Shown here: positions 34,177-42,399 of the stretch, in pieces
Numbering within the stretch: position 1 is the first letter of the stretch
Layout: each line of letters begins with the position of its first letter
Assembly: GCA_045531955.1 (NCBI GenBank)
Contig: JAZSFC010000026.1
Coordinates: forward strand, 62,001-126,000
Source of the DNA: SIG299 sp045531955
GTDB taxonomy: Bacteria; Bacillota; Clostridia; Lachnospirales; Lachnospiraceae
Reading direction: 5' to 3'
DNA length: 64,000 nt
Notes under the pieces: model-generated
The model's database searches: none
The model's input: the letters and a program-made list of their open reading frames with translations, nothing else
What the model was told of the DNA's origin: nothing
Position numbers and translations under genes: made by a program

Positions 34177-34779
34177 TTACTGTAATTCCTTCAAAAGCCA
34201 GGAAAGATTCGCAACTTCCATACCGTACAGGTCATCACCCGGACTTAATATAGTTTCCTTCGCATTCTCTATTTGCATATTCTCCATAGGGAACGGACTT
34301 AACTTACTTTCTTTTCCCCTCTCCGCCTGCACAAGCATCTCCATCGAAACCGGATTTACCAGCAATATTTTGCGGAGCTTTTTATCTTCTGGAGCATCTT
34401 TATTCACGCAAGTAAAATCATACTCCGGAAACGGCTTTGCTTTACTGTCAAAGGACTCTTTGATTAAAAGGAGCATTCCCACTAATACTCTTGTAAAATA
34501 TTCTCTCTTTTCCGTAAACACCAAAATATACCTGCGTCTTGGCATACCAAACAGCTTAATTGCAAATACATCTTCTGCTGTTTCAATAATGCAGTCACAT
34601 TGCTTTCCGTTCCTGCCGCCAAGAAACCAAAAAGCATGCGTCCCCTGTAAACGATATCCTTTTTCCCAACAGGCATTCTTAATCTTAGAAAGCATGGAAA
34701 GTCGTTTAAAAAAGCAACGGATATAAGGAAAACAAAAACAAACGATACCAATACCGACAACACACATCAAAACTCCCAT
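34177..34779 (-). CDS. Membrane-anchored protein of unknown function
   Basis: 200 residues. An N-terminal helix (about 3-18) anchors the protein. The rest is soluble, containing a Cys-Asp-Cys near residue 62 and a second hydrophobic stretch at about 95-106. I do not recognise a family. It has its own consensus promoter and terminator, so it is a monocistronic unit inside the accessory gene run. RBS GGAGGA. Confidence 0.6.
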   Translation of the reverse strand: MGVLMCVVGIGIVCFCFPYIRCFFKRLSMLSKIKNACWEKGYRLQGTHAFWFLGGRNGKQCDCIIETAEDVFAIKLFGMPRRRYILVFTEKREYFTRVLVGMLLLIKESFDSKAKPFPEYDFTCVNKDAPEDKKLRKILLVNPVSMEMLVQAERGKESKLSPFPMENMQIENAKETILSPGDDLYGMEVANLSWLLKELQ

Positions 34780-34863
34780 ATTAATTATCCTCCTTTGGAA
34801 CTGGTTATTTTTTCACTTATACCATATCAAATAATTCTGCTTTCTAAAACAGGATTGCTCTCA

Positions 34864-34892
34864 AATATACACTTTGTCCACTGAATTGTCAA
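34864..34892 (-). promoter_or_regulatory. Consensus promoter of the 34.2-34.8 kb gene
   Basis: Minus-strand TTGACA (34887-34892), 17-base spacer, TATATT (34864-34869). Confidence 0.8.
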
Positions 34893-34962
34893 AATACGTC
34901 AAGTATTAACTTTAACATTTCTTTACCGGTTCGTATCTTAACTCCTCCATTAATGTGCACTA

Positions 34963-35403
34963 CTACTCAAACCACTTTACTTTCAGTACAAAATTATGTG
35001 CATTGCCAAAGCCTGCTTTTCCATAAAACCGTTCGTGCATTTCATCATTGACTGCCTGAAGTTCAATACAGGCTGCACCGGCATCTTTCACCTTTTCTTC
35101 TAATGTCGCCATAAGAAGGCTTCCTAATCCTTTATTCTGATATTGATATGCAATCACAATTTCTTCCAAAGTGTAACCAATGATATCATCATATTGCTTG
35201 AAATAACCCATAGCAAAGCCACATACCGCATCATTGTCATCTTTCATAATTAAGGAGTAAGAATCCTCTATGGTTAACACTTGTTTTATTCTCTTTTTGG
35301 CGGTTTCTTCTGTCCAACAGCTGTCTTCGTACGTATTATAATATTCTATGTATAGAGGAAGGACCAAATCGATGTCCCCTATATTCATTTCTTTTACTTG
35401 CAT
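34963..35403 (-). CDS. GNAT family N-acetyltransferase 2
   Basis: 146 residues with the acetyl-CoA loop YQYQNKGLGSLLM and ending in AVNDEMHERFYGKAGFGNAHNFVLK. Closest by pattern to aminoglycoside 6'-type and general GNATs; substrate unknown. RBS AAGGAG. It follows the small zinc-ribbon gene by 14 bases. Confidence 0.87.
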   Translation of the reverse strand: MQVKEMNIGDIDLVLPLYIEYYNTYEDSCWTEETAKKRIKQVLTIEDSYSLIMKDDNDAVCGFAMGYFKQYDDIIGYTLEEIVIAYQYQNKGLGSLLMATLEEKVKDAGAACIELQAVNDEMHERFYGKAGFGNAHNFVLKVKWFE

Positions 35404-35417
35404 ATCTTCTCCTTAAT

Positions 35418-35642
35418 CTATCCCTCATTCAGCGAGTCTAATATTTTAATCGTATCATACCGTTCCCCACAAGCCGTACAAATCCAGTCGCAATTGCTCT
35501 TCTTCGCTTTTTTATGAAGAAAATCTAATTGACCGTTGCATATTGGACATGGCTGCGGAATTTCGGTCCACATACTTTTTAAGAATTTTACTGCTTCATC
35601 CCTGCTATTCATTTTATATTTTGTTAAGATGTCTTTTTCCAA
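35418..35642 (-). CDS. Small zinc-ribbon protein
   Basis: About 74 residues with CPIC and CTAC knuckles 24 residues apart, a typical one-zinc ribbon, then a short helix. I choose the TTG at 35642 because GAGGAG is 7 bases before it; an upstream TTG at 35657 overlaps that RBS. Possibly a nucleic-acid or protein adaptor. Located between Nudix and GNAT genes. Confidence 0.7.
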   Translation of the reverse strand: MEKDILTKYKMNSRDEAVKFLKSMWTEIPQPCPICNGQLDFLHKKAKKSNCDWICTACGERYDTIKILDSLNEG

Positions 35643-35665
35643 AACGATACTCCTCAAAATTCTTC

Positions 35666-36178
35666 TTACTTCATTTCTAAATATTCCTTTATTAGCAGTA
35701 ATGTATTATATTCGCGTTGATTCCAAGCCTGTTTTCCCTCTTTTCCAAGCATTACTTTATTCTTTTCCAACGCTTCCTCCAAAGTATACAATACTTGCTT
35801 GAATCCATGTTTCTTCTCATTTTCCGTATACGCGCATAATCCTTTTTCAGGATATACATCGCAAAAATACAAACGACTGATTTGATGCCATATCTTTGGT
35901 TCGTGAACAGATAATCTCTTTTCTTCTATTTCACCAAAAGGTACTATCGATTCTAAAATCACATCATATCCGGTTTCTTCTTTTACTTCCCTTACCAATG
36001 CTTTGCAGTCATCTTCTCCGCAATCTATTCCGCCACCCGGCAATTTAGCTTCTCCAAAGTTATTTTCAATCATCAATAACTTTCCGTCAATGAAAATAAT
36101 TCCCCTTACTGCAACCCGATAAATTTCTTCTAAATCGGGAGAGTAATTTTTCTCATCCATTATAAGTATTCTTTCCAT
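35666..36178 (-). CDS. Nudix hydrolase
   Basis: About 170 residues. A complete Nudix box runs from GGIDCGE through REVKEETGY, matching Gx5Ex7REUxEExGU. The family cleaves nucleoside diphosphates linked to another moiety; substrate unknown. The ATG at 36178 is preferred because GGAGG precedes it; an in-frame ATG at 36196 overlaps that RBS. Confidence 0.87.
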   Translation of the reverse strand: MERILIMDEKNYSPDLEEIYRVAVRGIIFIDGKLLMIENNFGEAKLPGGGIDCGEDDCKALVREVKEETGYDVILESIVPFGEIEEKRLSVHEPKIWHQISRLYFCDVYPEKGLCAYTENEKKHGFKQVLYTLEEALEKNKVMLGKEGKQAWNQREYNTLLLIKEYLEMK

Positions 36179-36289
36179 AGCATCTAAATCCTCCATGATT
36201 TTCTTCTGCTGTCATACCTACTCCCTGACTCCCATAAGCCGTCCAAGGATATTTTTCTTTGACATAATAGTTTCGCTCATGTTTTGAAC

Positions 36290-37096
36290 TTATTTAATTC
36301 TGTATTCCTGCCCCGGTGCCAGCACAATCACCCGCTCCGGATTCACAACATTATCAAAGACATTCTGCGGATTTCCGTTAAATGGGTCCTCATTTGGTGC
36401 ATCCACCGTTCCCCAGTGGATAAGAACTAGCTTTGCATTTGGATAAGCAGCGGCCAATTTGTATGAGTTTTCTAAACCTATATGCGCAAAATTATCCGAG
36501 AAGTCAAACAAGATCACATCCGGCGGATCCATGTGGAGCTGACATTCCATCAATTTAGAGTCTCCAACACACCAGATGGTTGCATCACTCGTCCGCAAAT
36601 AAAAACCACAACATTCTCCGTCTTCCCACTCGCGGTAATTATATTCTTCGAACATTCTCTGCCATGCGTGGTCTGCCGGTGTAAATTCGATATCTATATC
36701 ATTAACTTGAATATGCTCGCCTATATCGTGCCCGATTCCGTCAATGCCACACTCTTCTTTCAGTAACGAGGCCACATACTGCGTTGCATGATATTCTTTG
36801 CATACCGGTTTTAATGCTTTACAGGTTGCTCTGGAATAATGGTCGCTATCCGAATGGGTAAGAAGAACCGCATCAACCTTTGGGATTTCCTGCGATTGAA
36901 CCGGCATATCAATGAGTAGCGGCATATCAAATCCTTCCAGTACAGGATCAATCAAAATGATGGTTCCATGACTGTTTATCATGGCTCCGCCTCCACCTAA
37001 CCAGTATACACTTGTTCCGTTGTTATTTTTAAAATCATTGGCTGTCATTTTAATTGTAGCAGGTGCTACCATTTGACCTTTTTCATTCATTTTCAT
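36290..37096 (-). CDS. MBL-fold metallo-hydrolase (UlaG-like)
   Basis: 268 residues. The metal motif LLTHSDSDHYS (HxDxDH variant), then TPADHAW, VGDSKL and a late IHWGT block, fit the L-ascorbate-6-phosphate lactonase/UlaG branch of the metallo-beta-lactamase fold. No ascorbate genes lie nearby, so the substrate is open. Cytoplasmic. Confidence 0.85.
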   Translation of the reverse strand: MKMNEKGQMVAPATIKMTANDFKNNNGTSVYWLGGGGAMINSHGTIILIDPVLEGFDMPLLIDMPVQSQEIPKVDAVLLTHSDSDHYSRATCKALKPVCKEYHATQYVASLLKEECGIDGIGHDIGEHIQVNDIDIEFTPADHAWQRMFEEYNYREWEDGECCGFYLRTSDATIWCVGDSKLMECQLHMDPPDVILFDFSDNFAHIGLENSYKLAAAYPNAKLVLIHWGTVDAPNEDPFNGNPQNVFDNVVNPERVIVLAPGQEYRIK

Positions 37097-37181
37097 GTTG
37101 ATTATTTTTCCTTCTTGTCGTTTATTTCATAGATTATACTCGACATCAACCTATATTTTTCCAGGCTCTGCGAATTGGAAG

Positions 37182-37652
37182 TTACCGCTCCATGCAATAA
37201 TACTTGAAATCCCCTTCTTCCTTGATAAGTCGGAATCCCACCTTTTCCAGCACATGCTGACTTCGTTTGTTTGACAAAATAGCATCCGCATAAAGGATAG
37301 GAATATCCAACTCATGAAACACGTAATCAATCGCCAGCTGCTCCGCTTTCGTTCCAAAGCCTCTGTCTTTATATTTTGTACTTTTCATAGCAAGTCCTAA
37401 AGTTGCACATTTATGTTCCTCAATATTCTTAATGACAAGTTCACCCACGATTTCATTTCCGAACATGATAGCAAACACCTTACGCTTCAAATCAACTTGC
37501 CTTTGAATATACTGATTTACCTTTTCTTCCTCGTAAGAATATGCAGTATACGCCCCTTTATCTATATACAAGTCTAAATCATTCTGATATTCCTTGAAAT
37601 ATTCATGGTACATTTGTGCCGTCATGGGTAATAGATAGATTTCTTCAGTCAT
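37182..37652 (-). CDS. GNAT family N-acetyltransferase 3 (RimJ/RimL-like)
   Basis: 156 residues. RimJ/RimL-type arrangement with KYKDRGFGTKAEQLAIDY for acetyl-CoA and SNKRSQHVLEKVGFRL at the end. These acetylate protein N-termini or small amines; substrate unknown. The RBS GAGGAGAT is rather far from the ATG. Confidence 0.87.
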   Translation of the reverse strand: MTEEIYLLPMTAQMYHEYFKEYQNDLDLYIDKGAYTAYSYEEEKVNQYIQRQVDLKRKVFAIMFGNEIVGELVIKNIEEHKCATLGLAMKSTKYKDRGFGTKAEQLAIDYVFHELDIPILYADAILSNKRSQHVLEKVGFRLIKEEGDFKYYCMER

Positions 37653-37689
37653 TATGTTATACTATCTCCTCGTTAAATTGAGATTTTAA

Positions 37690-38157
37690 TTACTTTTTAT
37701 ACGGTTTATAATGTGGATTTTCGGAATTATTTTTCCAAAATGTCCCTATACCATATTCTCTAATTTGTTGATTTCCTTCCAGCCACTGCCTGTATACTAT
37801 TTCTTCAAACAACCCCTGCGTTTTTTGACATGGGAACTCATTGCACTCTCCACAAAAATCAACTCCATGGTTCTTTGTACACTCAAGCAAAAAGCACCCT
37901 TCGATGCTACAACCATTATGCTCTGTGCTACGGCAGCCTGAACAAAGAGCGCCCCCATATATGCTAAGTACTCCCTCAAAATTGTTATAGCCTTCTACAG
38001 CGTCAGGCATATGTACCTCATAAAATTCTTTTATGCCCTCTAAATATTTTAATAAAGTTTTAGCCGACACACAAATTACACCATCATTATATGCCGAACA
38101 AGTGTGGCACATTAAAGAACATGGTGCAACCCTTTTAATAATTTCACTTTTTTCCAT
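37690..38157 (-). CDS. DUF3795 Cys-rich protein
   Basis: About 155 residues with many Cys pairs (CSLMCHTC, CSGC, CSIEGC, CGECNEFPC) as in DUF3795, which probably binds a metal or iron-sulfur centre. Function unknown. ATG at 38157 with GGAGGAG. First gene of the accessory run. Confidence 0.8.
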   Translation of the reverse strand: MEKSEIIKRVAPCSLMCHTCSAYNDGVICVSAKTLLKYLEGIKEFYEVHMPDAVEGYNNFEGVLSIYGGALCSGCRSTEHNGCSIEGCFLLECTKNHGVDFCGECNEFPCQKTQGLFEEIVYRQWLEGNQQIREYGIGTFWKNNSENPHYKPYKK

Positions 38158-38246
38158 TTTTTGTACTCCTCCACTCAATTCAAGCTTGTCGATTTTTACC
38201 TCTCCATTTTACCACAATCTCCCGCCCCTGGGAACATCTTTATTTT

Positions 38247-38658
38247 TGCACCGCTTTTCTCGCACCGACGTTCAGCACTTTCCCGGCGGCTCCGGTTTTT
38301 CTGAAGCAATGATATGGATGCGTCCGGTGTTTTAGCAAGTTGTTTGAGGAGTTGGGGAAGTTCAAAGCAACGTTCGCATTTGGATGGTTTCAAAAAGTGC
38401 GCGAGCACTTTTTAAGAACGAGTCTGGGGTTCTGCGAACACCTCGTGTGTTCAGCAGAGCCTCGACTTGTTCTTAGAAGGCACATCCGCAGGATGTTTTG
38501 AAACCAGCCAAATTTAAATCAACTCTAAACTCCAACCCCATCTCCCCCGACGACGAGTTCTTGGAAAACACCGATAAGCAGACATAGTTCTCGTTGCAGA
38601 AGAAAAATCGGCAAGTCCCCGTGGAAAGTGGCTGAGTCGGCAGAGAAAACCGGTGCGA
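38247..38658. repeat. Dispersed inverted-repeat element, copy B
   Basis: It fills most of the 38158-38870 gap. Left (about 38247-38340) and right (about 38560-38658) ends are imperfect inverted copies; for instance GGTGCGA at the right end faces TTGCACC at the left. Inside are hairpins AAAAAGTGC/GCACTTTTT and ACATCC/GGATGT, and an ATTTGGNTGGTTTCAAAA motif with its inverted partner. The 16-mer at 38490-38505 and 14-mer at 38576-38589 also occur in copy A. No credible ORF. Confidence 0.82.
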
Positions 38659-38675
38659 TGAGTTATCTTGTAATA

Positions 38676-38803
38676 GCGGGTATAAGCACTTCGAGAGCTA
38701 ACGCTCTCGAAGTCGCGTTGCGCGGTCAAATAAAAAAGATTCTTACATGAAACATAAAGTTTCTGTAAGAACCTTCTTTTATTTGACCTTTGCTTATACC
38801 CGC
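38676..38803. repeat. 128-bp nested palindrome
   Basis: A perfect outer 13-bp arm (38676-38688 with 38791-38803) and an inner 12-bp arm (38724-38735 with 38777-38788). An 8-bp core TTCTTACA/TGTAAGAA lies inside, with a separate 9-bp hairpin CTTCGAGAG/CTCTCGAAG between the outer and inner arms. It directly abuts copy B and the asd terminator; nature unknown. Confidence 0.75.
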
Positions 38804-38865
38804 AAAAAACGCATATTCCTGTACGAACCGTTAGCGAAAGCGGGTTCGAAAGGAATATGCGTTTT
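38804..38865 (-). terminator. asd terminator
   Basis: A 15-bp stem (38806-38820 with 38851-38865) with an inner CGAACC/GGTTCG hairpin and T6 run on the minus strand. Confidence 0.88.
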
Positions 38866-38870
38866 GAATT

Positions 38871-39953
38871 TTATTTCGCTGTAATATAACCCTGAGCCTT
38901 TAACAGTTCTGCGCAAAGAACTGCGCCGCCTGCTGCACCACGAACTGTGTTGTGGGAGAGACCTACGAACTTCCAGTCGTATACGGAATCTTCACGGATT
39001 CTGCCGACGGAAACGCCCATGCCGTTCTCATAGTCTACATCCAGCTTAACCTGTGGACGGTTATCTTCCTCAAGGTACTGAATGAACTGCTTTGGTGCAC
39101 TCGGAAGTTCCGACTCCTGCGGAACGCCCTTGAAGTTAACTAACTTCTCGATGAGCTGCTCCTTGGTTGGCTTCTTTCTGAACTTTACAAATACTGCAGC
39201 GGTGTGACCGTTTAATACCGGAACACGGAGACACTGACAAGTGATTACCGGAGAAGTTGCAGGAACGATAACGCCGTCCTTAATTTCACCCCAGATACGA
39301 AGCGGCTCCTTCTCACTCTTTTCTTCCTCACCACCGATGTACGGAATAAGGTTCTCTACCATTTCCGGCCAATCCTTGAAAGTCTTACCTGCACCGGAAA
39401 TTGCCTGATATGTAGTAGCAACTACTTCGTATGGCTCAAACTCTGCCCAAGCAGTAAGTACAGGAGCATAACTCTGAATGGAGCAGTTTGGCTTTACTGC
39501 TACGAAGCCTTTCTTAGTACCGAGACGCTTCTTCTGGAATTCAATAACTTTCATGTGATCCGGATTGATTTCCGGCACTACCATCGGAACGTCCGGAGTC
39601 CAGCGGTGTGCACTGTTGTTGGAAACAACCGGAGTCTCTGTCTTTGCATAAGCCTCTTCTGCTGCCTGAATCTGCTCCTTGGTGCCTTCATATGCACTGA
39701 ATACAAAATCAACCTGAGAAGATACTGCTTCTACTTCATCTACGTTCATAACTACTAACTTCTTCACAGCTTCCGGCATTGGGGTGGACATTTTCCATCT
39801 GTCGCCTACTGCTTCTTCATATGTTTTACCTGCGCTACGTGGGCTTGCAGCCACTGCAACCACTTCAAACCATGGGTGATTCTCTAATAAAGAAATAAAT
39901 CTCTGGCCAACCATACCGGTTGCACCTAAAATACCAACTCTTAACTTTGCCAT
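38871..39953 (-). CDS. asd: Aspartate-semialdehyde dehydrogenase (archaeal/fungal type)
   Basis: About 360 residues. It reduces aspartyl phosphate to aspartate semialdehyde with NADPH for lysine, threonine and methionine synthesis. N-terminal GILGATGMVGQRF binds NADP, and the catalytic Cys is in AVKPNCSIQSYAPVL with His later in VLNGHTAAV. The sequence class is the longer archaeal/fungal ASADH rather than the usual E. coli type. ATG at 39953 with AAGGAGG. The frame extended to 40094 reads through the structured leader and is rejected. Confidence 0.93.
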   Translation of the reverse strand: MAKLRVGILGATGMVGQRFISLLENHPWFEVVAVAASPRSAGKTYEEAVGDRWKMSTPMPEAVKKLVVMNVDEVEAVSSQVDFVFSAYEGTKEQIQAAEEAYAKTETPVVSNNSAHRWTPDVPMVVPEINPDHMKVIEFQKKRLGTKKGFVAVKPNCSIQSYAPVLTAWAEFEPYEVVATTYQAISGAGKTFKDWPEMVENLIPYIGGEEEKSEKEPLRIWGEIKDGVIVPATSPVITCQCLRVPVLNGHTAAVFVKFRKKPTKEQLIEKLVNFKGVPQESELPSAPKQFIQYLEEDNRPQVKLDVDYENGMGVSVGRIREDSVYDWKFVGLSHNTVRGAAGGAVLCAELLKAQGYITAK

Positions 39954-40060
39954 AATATAATCCTCCTTGTTTTTCGAAGAAAAATGCGAGTCTCCGCGAG
40001 CAGAGGATTTATCCTCCTCTTTCCGTCCCGAGTGTTTTTCCCTCGCGTACATTTGTCTTT
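39954..40060 (-). promoter_or_regulatory. asd 5' leader, candidate SD/anti-SD translational switch
   Basis: About 106 nt between promoter and ATG. Hairpin 1 pairs GAGGA (40012-40016) with TCCTC (40003-40007) across a TAAA loop. The same 3' arm extended (AATCCTC, 40003-40009) is complementary to the SD (39959-39966). A TTTTTC-type stem at 39970-39984 lies between. The leader of the LiaF-like gene at 43.2 kb has the same layout, with matching compensatory changes. No known riboswitch class recognised. Confidence 0.7.
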
Positions 40061-40065
40061 GTGCT

Positions 40066-40094
40066 ATATTACAATGTTTTTTTAAAAAAATCAA
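40066..40094 (-). promoter_or_regulatory. Promoter of asd
   Basis: Minus-strand TTGATT (40089-40094), 17-base spacer, TAATAT (40066-40071). Confidence 0.78.
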
Positions 40095-40171
40095 CCGTTT
40101 TTTATTCTTTTTATTAATTTTGTGTACTTTGCTATATTAAAGCGGTGATTCAATACACTCTTTGTGCATTT

Positions 40172-41146
40172 TTACAATAGGGAATCCCGGTAGCGTTTCA
40201 GCAATTCTTTTAACTGCTCCATGGTTTCCACTTCATTGACCGCACCACGCAGTTTGGATGCCCCTTTAAACCCGGTGGCATACCAGGCCACATGCTTGCG
40301 CATCTCGCGGATTCCCGCATACTCGCCCACATATTCCACATGAATGTCAGCATGACGGAGAATCATTTCCACCACAGTATCAATATCCGGTTTCGGCAGA
40401 ATTGTACCATCTTCCAGATATGCTTTAATCTGCCCGAACAGCCACGGATTTCCCTGCACGCCACGGGCAACCATAACACCGTCACAACCGGTTTCTGCAA
40501 GCATTCTTGCCGCATCCTGGGGTGTAAAAATATCGCCGTTTCCAATGACAGGAATTTTCACTGCTTCTTTTACCTGACGAATAATCTCCCAGTCCGCCTT
40601 ACCGCTGTAATACTGTTCTCTGGTTCGTCCGTGCACTGCAACGGCTGCCGCACCGGCTTCCTCCGCGATTTTAGCCACAACGGGCGCATTGGCATCATCC
40701 TTACCAAATCCCTTACGGATTTTAATCGTGACCGGCTTACTAATAGCAGACGACACAGCATGGACAATTTCTCCCACCTTTTCCGGTGTTTTCATCAAAG
40801 CAGAGCCCTCACCATTGTTTACTACCTTCGGTACCGGACATCCCATGTTAATGTCCAAAATATCAAAGTTTCTTTCTTCAATACGCTTTGCCTGCTCCGC
40901 CATAATCTTCGGATCTTCTCCAAAGAGCTGCAACGCCACAGGGCGCTCTGATTCTTCTACCCGAAGCAGGGCCTCCGTGTTTTTATTATTATACATAATG
41001 CCTTTGGCACTGACCATCTCCGTGTAAATCAGATCCGCTCCGCACTCTTTGCATAACGTACGGAATGGCAGGTCGGTTACCCCTGCCATCGGTCCAAGCG
41101 CCACAATGCCCGGCACTGTTACAGTTCCAATTTGTAAATTCCGCAT
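40172..41146 (-). CDS. dusB: tRNA-dihydrouridine synthase, DusB type
   Basis: A 324-residue FMN enzyme that reduces uridines in the tRNA D-loop. TIM barrel with ALGPMAGVTDLPFR at the start, the catalytic Cys in DINMGCPVPKVVNNGEGSALM, and the conserved Lys/His in VTIKIRKGF and AVHGRTREQYYSG. The GNGDIFTP motif holds flavin. It starts 9 bases after coaX ends, RBS GAGGAACG, so it is part of a DUF6145-coaX-dusB operon. Confidence 0.94.
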   Translation of the reverse strand: MRNLQIGTVTVPGIVALGPMAGVTDLPFRTLCKECGADLIYTEMVSAKGIMYNNKNTEALLRVEESERPVALQLFGEDPKIMAEQAKRIEERNFDILDINMGCPVPKVVNNGEGSALMKTPEKVGEIVHAVSSAISKPVTIKIRKGFGKDDANAPVVAKIAEEAGAAAVAVHGRTREQYYSGKADWEIIRQVKEAVKIPVIGNGDIFTPQDAARMLAETGCDGVMVARGVQGNPWLFGQIKAYLEDGTILPKPDIDTVVEMILRHADIHVEYVGEYAGIREMRKHVAWYATGFKGASKLRGAVNEVETMEQLKELLKRYRDSLL

Positions 41147-41155
41147 ATCGTTCCT

Positions 41156-41935
41156 CTACGCCTTCTTCCCGGAAGTTTTCTCATAAATCAGACGAAGTCC
41201 CTCCATGGTAAGCATCTTGTCGTACACATCAATGCTGTCTGTATTATCCGCAATCAGCTTGCCAAGGCCGCCGGTTGCCACAACCTTGACATCCGCCAGA
41301 CCACTTTCTTCTTTTATTTTGTTAATGATATATTCTGTCTGGCCAATGCATCCGTACACCAAACCCGCCTGCATACTGGTGATCGTGTCCTTTGCTAAAA
41401 TAGACGCCGGCTTTTCAATTTCGATTTCCGGAAGCTTGGCCGTATCATTCCACAACGCATTGGCACTGATACGGATACCCGGACTGGTAATACCTGCGGT
41501 AAATGCTCCGTTTTCCGTAATTAAATCGTAAGTGGTTGCCGTGCCGAAATCCACCACAATGACCGGTCCGCCATACAAGTAATAAGCACCAACTGCATCC
41601 ACAATACGGTCTGCACCAATTTCCTTCGGATTCGGTGTGTCAATTCGGATACCGGACTTAGTACCCTCGCCAACAATCATCGGGGTAATCTCCAAATACT
41701 TGATGATAGCACTGGTTAATGAATACATAATTCCCGGCACAACGGAAGCGATAATAACATCCGTAATTTTTTCCTGATTTACCCCACGCTTTTCTAATAA
41801 ATCGCAAATCACGATTCCGAATTCATCGGAGGTTCTGGACTGCTTTGTGGTTAACCGGAAATTTGCTTTCATTTCTTCACCTGAAATTACCGCACAGGTA
41901 ATATTGGTATTTCCTACATCAATTGCTAATAGCAT
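41156..41935 (-). CDS. coaX: Type III pantothenate kinase
   Basis: 259 residues. Phosphorylates pantothenate in CoA synthesis; type III enzymes are not feedback-inhibited by CoA. N-terminal MLLAIDVGNTNITCAV phosphate-binding block, GADRIVDAVGAYYLYG and VVDFGTATTYDLI are the ASKHA-fold signatures. RBS GGAGAA lies in the intergenic gap, directly after the hypothetical gene stop. Confidence 0.95.
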   Translation of the reverse strand: MLLAIDVGNTNITCAVISGEEMKANFRLTTKQSRTSDEFGIVICDLLEKRGVNQEKITDVIIASVVPGIMYSLTSAIIKYLEITPMIVGEGTKSGIRIDTPNPKEIGADRIVDAVGAYYLYGGPVIVVDFGTATTYDLITENGAFTAGITSPGIRISANALWNDTAKLPEIEIEKPASILAKDTITSMQAGLVYGCIGQTEYIINKIKEESGLADVKVVATGGLGKLIADNTDSIDVYDKMLTMEGLRLIYEKTSGKKA

Positions 41936-41946
41936 CGCTTATTCTC

Positions 41947-42294
41947 CTATTCATTCAAAAGTTCCGCTGCATCTTCGTTTAAAAAGAACACTTTATAATA
42001 CAGTTCTAACGATTCCATCAGTTCCTGCTTCTCCTGCTGCAGCTTTTTTACTAAAAGCACACTGCCGATTTCATCGTAAAGCAAATCGCCTTCTTCTGCT
42101 TCCGTTTGGAACACAAGGGTCCCGTCCTCTTCGAACATCAGGGTTAAAATACCGCCTACATCCTCGGTAAACAATACGCACATAATCTTTAATTCATCTT
42201 TAATTGCCTGTGGTAATCCTTCAAAATTCTCATTCAAATAATATTTCTGCTCGTAAGCACTGCTGCCGCAAAGCACAATGTTGTCCTGATACAT
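41947..42294 (-). CDS. Conserved hypothetical protein (DUF6145-like)
   Basis: 115 residues, acidic, soluble. Sequence such as KYYLNENFEGLPQAIKDELK and a C-terminal helical ELMESLELYYKVFF resembles the DUF6145 family seen next to coaX/dusB in Lachnospiraceae; that assignment is tentative. It begins the operon with coaX. Confidence 0.6.
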   Translation of the reverse strand: MYQDNIVLCGSSAYEQKYYLNENFEGLPQAIKDELKIMCVLFTEDVGGILTLMFEEDGTLVFQTEAEEGDLLYDEIGSVLLVKKLQQEKQELMESLELYYKVFFLNEDAAELLNE

Positions 42295-42353
42295 AGTATT
42301 TCCTCATTTCTGCAAAACAAAATAAATCAAATGGATTTTCTCCATCATAACAT

Positions 42354-42390
42354 AAAGAAAAGGCAGTTGCAAAATATTTTTACAACTGCC
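42354..42390 (-). terminator. Terminator of the second LiaF-like gene
   Basis: A 13-bp stem GGCAGTTG..../....CAACTGCC (42362-42390) followed by TTTTCTTT on the minus strand. Confidence 0.85.
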
Positions 42391-42399
42391 CGAAATTTA

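Noticed and set aside
30801..38157. Integron cassette array
   Set aside because: No integrase gene and no attC-like inverted cores between the genes.
39954..40060. Lysine riboswitch upstream of asd
   Set aside because: The leader is only about 106 nt, far shorter than the five-helix lysine aptamer, and none of its core is visible.
39954..40094. 47-residue N-terminal extension of asd
   Set aside because: It reads through the structured leader; AAGGAGG precedes the true ATG and the family start is MAKLRVGILGATG.
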